In this document: positions 55,377 through 57,637 of the stretch, one piece after another
How positions within the stretch are numbered: position 1 is the stretch's first letter
Layout: each line of letters begins with the position of its first letter
IMG/VR virus record: IMGVR_UViG_3300017605_000995
Coordinates: 1-57,637 of that record
Strand: one strand, 5' to 3'
Source of the DNA: a virus
DNA length: 57,637 bases
Made by a program: the position numbers and the translations under genes
Notes under the pieces: model-generated
Seen by the model: only the letters and a program-made list of their open reading frames with translations
Told to the model about the DNA's origin: nothing
Databases searched by the model: none

Positions 55377-56663
55377 ATGACGTCCCCCGATCGCAAAGAA
55401 CTCCTCGCCCGATTTCAGTCCGCCTGCGCTTCGGCCGCAGCGGAACAGTCCATCAAGAAGAGTCTCCGCAAGGAACTCGCGGCCCAGCCCGAGGCGCTCC
55501 GAGCGGCCCTGATCGACGACCTGAAGCGGGTCTTCGAAAGCCCGGACAACCCCTTCAAGGGCTTCGCCGCCAGCCGCCAGCGATACCGCCAGCTCGGCTA
55601 CTTCCCCGAAATCCTCGTCGTCGATGCGTTCGGCAACCACGAGGAATTCCTGCGCGAGGCCGGACTCCGCGACAAGCGCAACACCACGCGGGTCCGGAAC
55701 AAGGCCGCGCTGCTGAACACCCACCAGAACGTGGCGGCCTATGCCGAACGCGAGCTGGCGCCCTTCCACGGCGCGTTCCAGAATTCTCTTCCGGATGGCG
55801 TCTTCCATGCCGCGGTCGGCAGCGACTTCCATTCCTGGTTCGCAGACCCCTTCGCCCTGCGGGTCTGGTTCGAGGTGCTGAAGATCGTGAAGCCCGCCCA
55901 GGTAGTGCTGAACGGAGACGTCGTCGACTTCCCGCAGATCAGCCGGCACCGGAAGCTGCCGGGCCACTTCAACCTCAACCTCCAGCAGGAGATCGATTTC
56001 GCGCGCCGGGAGATCCTCATGCCGACCCGCGCGGCTGCCCCGGACGCAAATATGCTGCTGACGGTCGGCAACCACGAGTATCGATTCGTGAACTACCTCG
56101 CCGACACGGCGCCGGACCTTGCCGCTTTGTCGGTCTACGACGACAAGGGGAACGAGATCCCGGTCACGTTCGAGAGCCTGTTCGGCCTGAAGGCCCTGAA
56201 GATCGGGCTCGTCTGCCGCCAGAACTTCCTCGCGCCCTACGATCGTCTGAAGAAGCGCGAGCTGCAAGAGAACTGGATCGTGCTCGCGGATACCCTCGTG
56301 GTCACGCACGGCATCTCCTGCGCGAAATTCGCGGCAGACGAGCAGCTCAAGCGCTACCAGAAGTCAGGCACGAGCGGCCACACTCACCGCCCCCAGATCA
56401 TCACCGGCAACAGCCTCGGGACCGGCGCCCTTTCCTGGACGTCGACTCCGATGATGGCCGGGTTCGCCGTCGGCCGCGACTACGTCAGCGAGCCGAGCGT
56501 CTGGAACATGGGCTTCTCGATCTTCACGATCGACACGAAGAACCGCCGCGTGGTGCCCCAGCTCGTCCTCGTGCATGAGGACTTCGCGACGTTCGCCGGC
56601 CACGTCTGGCGGCCGACCGCAGAGGAATTGGCCCGGCGCGAGGAGCAGTGGGGGCGCGGGTAA
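55377..56663 (+). CDS. Calcineurin-like metallophosphoesterase
   Basis: 428 aa from ATG 55377. Metal-binding motifs of the metallophosphoesterase fold appear in order: GSDFH (D-x-H), LNGDVVDF (G-D-x-x-D), VGNHEYR (G-N-H-E), VTHG and GHTHRPQ (G-H-T-H). The N-terminal 140 residues are helical and basic and probably form a DNA-binding or oligomer domain. Phage members act on DNA ends or nucleotides. It lies downstream of terminase and upstream of a SprT-like gene. Confidence 0.85.
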   Translation: MTSPDRKELLARFQSACASAAAEQSIKKSLRKELAAQPEALRAALIDDLKRVFESPDNPFKGFAASRQRYRQLGYFPEILVVDAFGNHEEFLREAGLRDKRNTTRVRNKAALLNTHQNVAAYAERELAPFHGAFQNSLPDGVFHAAVGSDFHSWFADPFALRVWFEVLKIVKPAQVVLNGDVVDFPQISRHRKLPGHFNLNLQQEIDFARREILMPTRAAAPDANMLLTVGNHEYRFVNYLADTAPDLAALSVYDDKGNEIPVTFESLFGLKALKIGLVCRQNFLAPYDRLKKRELQENWIVLADTLVVTHGISCAKFAADEQLKRYQKSGTSGHTHRPQIITGNSLGTGALSWTSTPMMAGFAVGRDYVSEPSVWNMGFSIFTIDTKNRRVVPQLVLVHEDFATFAGHVWRPTAEELARREEQWGRG

Positions 56664-56664
56664 C

Positions 56665-57003
56665 ATGGACCTTCAAAAGAAGGCCGAGCGGATCCTTCGT
56701 CGACTCCTCCGGGTGCGCCCCCTGATCCGGCACCCGGTCGAGATCGTCTGGAAGGAGATCAGTGGCTGCGCCGAAGTCACTTTCGACGCGAAGAGGCAAG
56801 TGGCAGTGATTTACCTGAGCCCGTCACGCATCACGACGCGCTACGAGCTTCTCGACAGTATGATCCACGAGGTCGCCCACATCCGGGTCATGGGGACGAC
56901 CGTGCCCCACGGGAGCGCCTGGGGGATCGACGTGGGACGCCTCTGGAAGGCATGGGGTGTCGATATGGCGAAGCTCTATCGAGCCTACCACCGCACGCGC
57001 TAG
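56665..57003 (+). CDS. SprT-like metallopeptidase domain protein
   Basis: 112 aa. HEVAH (His68, Glu69 and His72) is the zincin motif, with a third possible ligand in VPHGSAW. The length is short, close to the SprT-like core. Such proteins are usually linked to DNA-protein adduct repair. It starts one base after the phosphoesterase stop and converges with the gp10-like gene, overlapping by four bases. Confidence 0.72.
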   Translation: MDLQKKAERILRRLLRVRPLIRHPVEIVWKEISGCAEVTFDAKRQVAVIYLSPSRITTRYELLDSMIHEVAHIRVMGTTVPHGSAWGIDVGRLWKAWGVDMAKLYRAYHRTR

Positions 57004-57494
57004 ACCGTCGTGCTGATCGAGATGTTGAGCAAGGGGCCGAGAGCGGCCCGCGTCAAATCGGACGCAGCCTGAGCCGAGGCATCGGCCACGCGCGGCCCGG
57101 CCGCGAGTGTTAGGTTGTCGCCCATGAACTGGTTCGGGCCTGCGGGCCCAACGCGCTCCGCGACGATCAGCTTGCCGGCACGCAAATCGCGGTAGAACTC
57201 CGCCCGCGTCAGCCGACGAACTTCGGATAGCCGCACCGGGTAACCTCCCGAGATGCGCGGGTCGTCGCTGGGGTCCTTGTAGTAGACGAGCTTGTGCCCC
57301 GGGCGAGCAGTGACCGGCCCGCGGCCGTCGTGGAACCACTGGGCCCAATAATGGGGCACCGTGATCTGGAGGCCATTCTCGTTGCGCGTGACGCGCAGGG
57401 CATCGCGCAGCGTGCGCGAGGTGCAGGCCGCCCGGGCCGTCTCCAGCAGGGGCAAGGCAACCGCCTCGGTGATCCGGTCGACGATCTCAGTCAT
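57000..57494 (-). CDS. HK97 gp10-like neck/head-tail joining protein (putative)
   Basis: 164 aa. Start and length suit the gp10-like group: ITEAVALPLLETARAACTSR helix, then WFHDGRGPVTARPGHKLVYY and SEVRRLTRAEFYRDLRAGKL. It directly follows the portal gene on the minus strand; the portal stop and this start overlap (ATGACTGA). Neck proteins of this class join tail and head. The family match is by pattern. Confidence 0.6.
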   Translation of the reverse strand: MTEIVDRITEAVALPLLETARAACTSRTLRDALRVTRNENGLQITVPHYWAQWFHDGRGPVTARPGHKLVYYKDPSDDPRISGGYPVRLSEVRRLTRAEFYRDLRAGKLIVAERVGPAGPNQFMGDNLTLAAGPRVADASAQAASDLTRAALGPLLNISISTTV

Positions 57495-57637
57495 TGCCGT
57501 CCGCCAGCAGTTCCCCGAGCAACGCCGTCAAGCGCGCGGCGCGGGACTTCTTCACGCCGTCGTTCAGATTCCGGCCCTCGGCCGCTGCCTCTGGTAGGGT
57601 AGACCGCATACCGCCCAGGGTATCGGCCGCGCCCTGA
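57491..57637 (-). CDS. Portal protein, C-terminal end (continues from 1-1389)
   Basis: Minus-strand reading enters at the window end and stops at 57491 (TGA). It encodes the same LGGMRSTLPEAAAEGRNL stretch as bases 1-107, followed by TALLGELLADGND. Joining both parts gives a portal of about 475-480 residues. The last two bases of the window (57636-57637) do not align with the left end. Confidence 0.85.
   Translation of the reverse strand, partial: SGRGRYPGRYAVYPTRGSGRGPESERRREEVPRRALDGVARGTAGGRQ
57529..57635. repeat. Right copy of imperfect terminal overlap (partner 1-107)
   Basis: 101 of 107 positions match the left end. All six differences are silent in the portal frame, so this is a genuine homologous copy and not an assembly error of a random kind. 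Confidence 0.9.

Noticed and set aside
1-57637. Integrase, transposon or insertion sequence
   Set aside because: No recombinase motif or terminal inverted repeats with target duplication were seen; the foreign-looking segments lack mobile-element genes.

Overview
This window is very probably the whole genome of a tailed, siphovirus-like bacteriophage (about 57.6 kb, G+C-rich). It carries a complete virion set (terminase, portal, protease/scaffold, decoration and major capsid proteins, tail tube, tape measure, tail tip, fibres) and a complete replication set. The two ends overlap imperfectly inside one gene: bases 1-107 match 57529-57635 with six differences, all silent in the portal protein. 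The map therefore closes into a circle (a circularly permuted or terminally redundant molecule), and the ends come from slightly different variants. I see no integrase, excisionase or clear lysogeny module. The host cannot be named. Lipobox lipoproteins and a tail-tip gene order like that of the Rhodobacter gene transfer agent suggest a Gram-negative, possibly alphaproteobacterial, host; this is inference.

Layout. 1-1389 and 57000-57637 (minus): portal and a gp10-like neck protein. 1419-6459 (plus): protease/scaffold, decoration protein, major capsid, connector genes, tail tube. 6543-10464: tail-assembly chaperones with a -1 frameshift, then tape measure. 10484-23862: tail tip in GTA order (distal tail, hub, NlpC/P60 peptidase, J-like tip) and many fibre or appendage proteins, including repeats and a collagen-like protein. 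23859-27865 (minus): MuF-like head protein, small virion-like protein, RuvC-like nuclease, DUF4406 protein, dNMP kinase, secreted trypsin-like protease. 27885-28132 (minus): candidate non-coding RNA. 28147-42625 (minus): replication and recombination block (family A polymerase, ligase, MazG-like protein, low-G+C pentapeptide-repeat protein, SNF2-type helicase, PD-(D/E)XK nuclease fusion, primase-SF3 helicase). 42708-43328 (plus): three small genes running into 13-bp iterons and a set of palindromes, a candidate origin/control region. 43656-48659 (minus): a cassette of 22 tiny, mostly overlapping genes of foreign composition. 48660-49085: control region with repeated CCCAT-GGT-ATGGG dyads. 49086-51430 (plus): HTH-like regulator and small, partly membrane, proteins. 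51321-51722 (minus): one gene diverging from the terminase unit. 51737-57003 (plus): terminase, lipoproteins, XhlA-like membrane protein, metallophosphoesterase, SprT-like metallopeptidase.

How it works together. Replication would use the primase-helicase, family A polymerase, ligase, helicase and nucleases with nucleotide-pool enzymes (dNMP kinase, MazG-like). Packaging and head genes flank the circular junction, and the tail block follows. Many transcription units begin with a TAnnnT box (TACACT, TAGACT, TAGAAT and so on) only 5-13 bases before the start codon, which predicts leaderless mRNAs. The clearest case is a 20-bp palindrome at 51720-51739 that carries two such boxes and two divergent start codons.

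The most novel-looking parts are this promoter design, the ncRNA candidate, the small-gene cassette with its flanking palindromes, and the HTH gene whose start codon lies inside one of its putative operators. No canonical endolysin was recognised.
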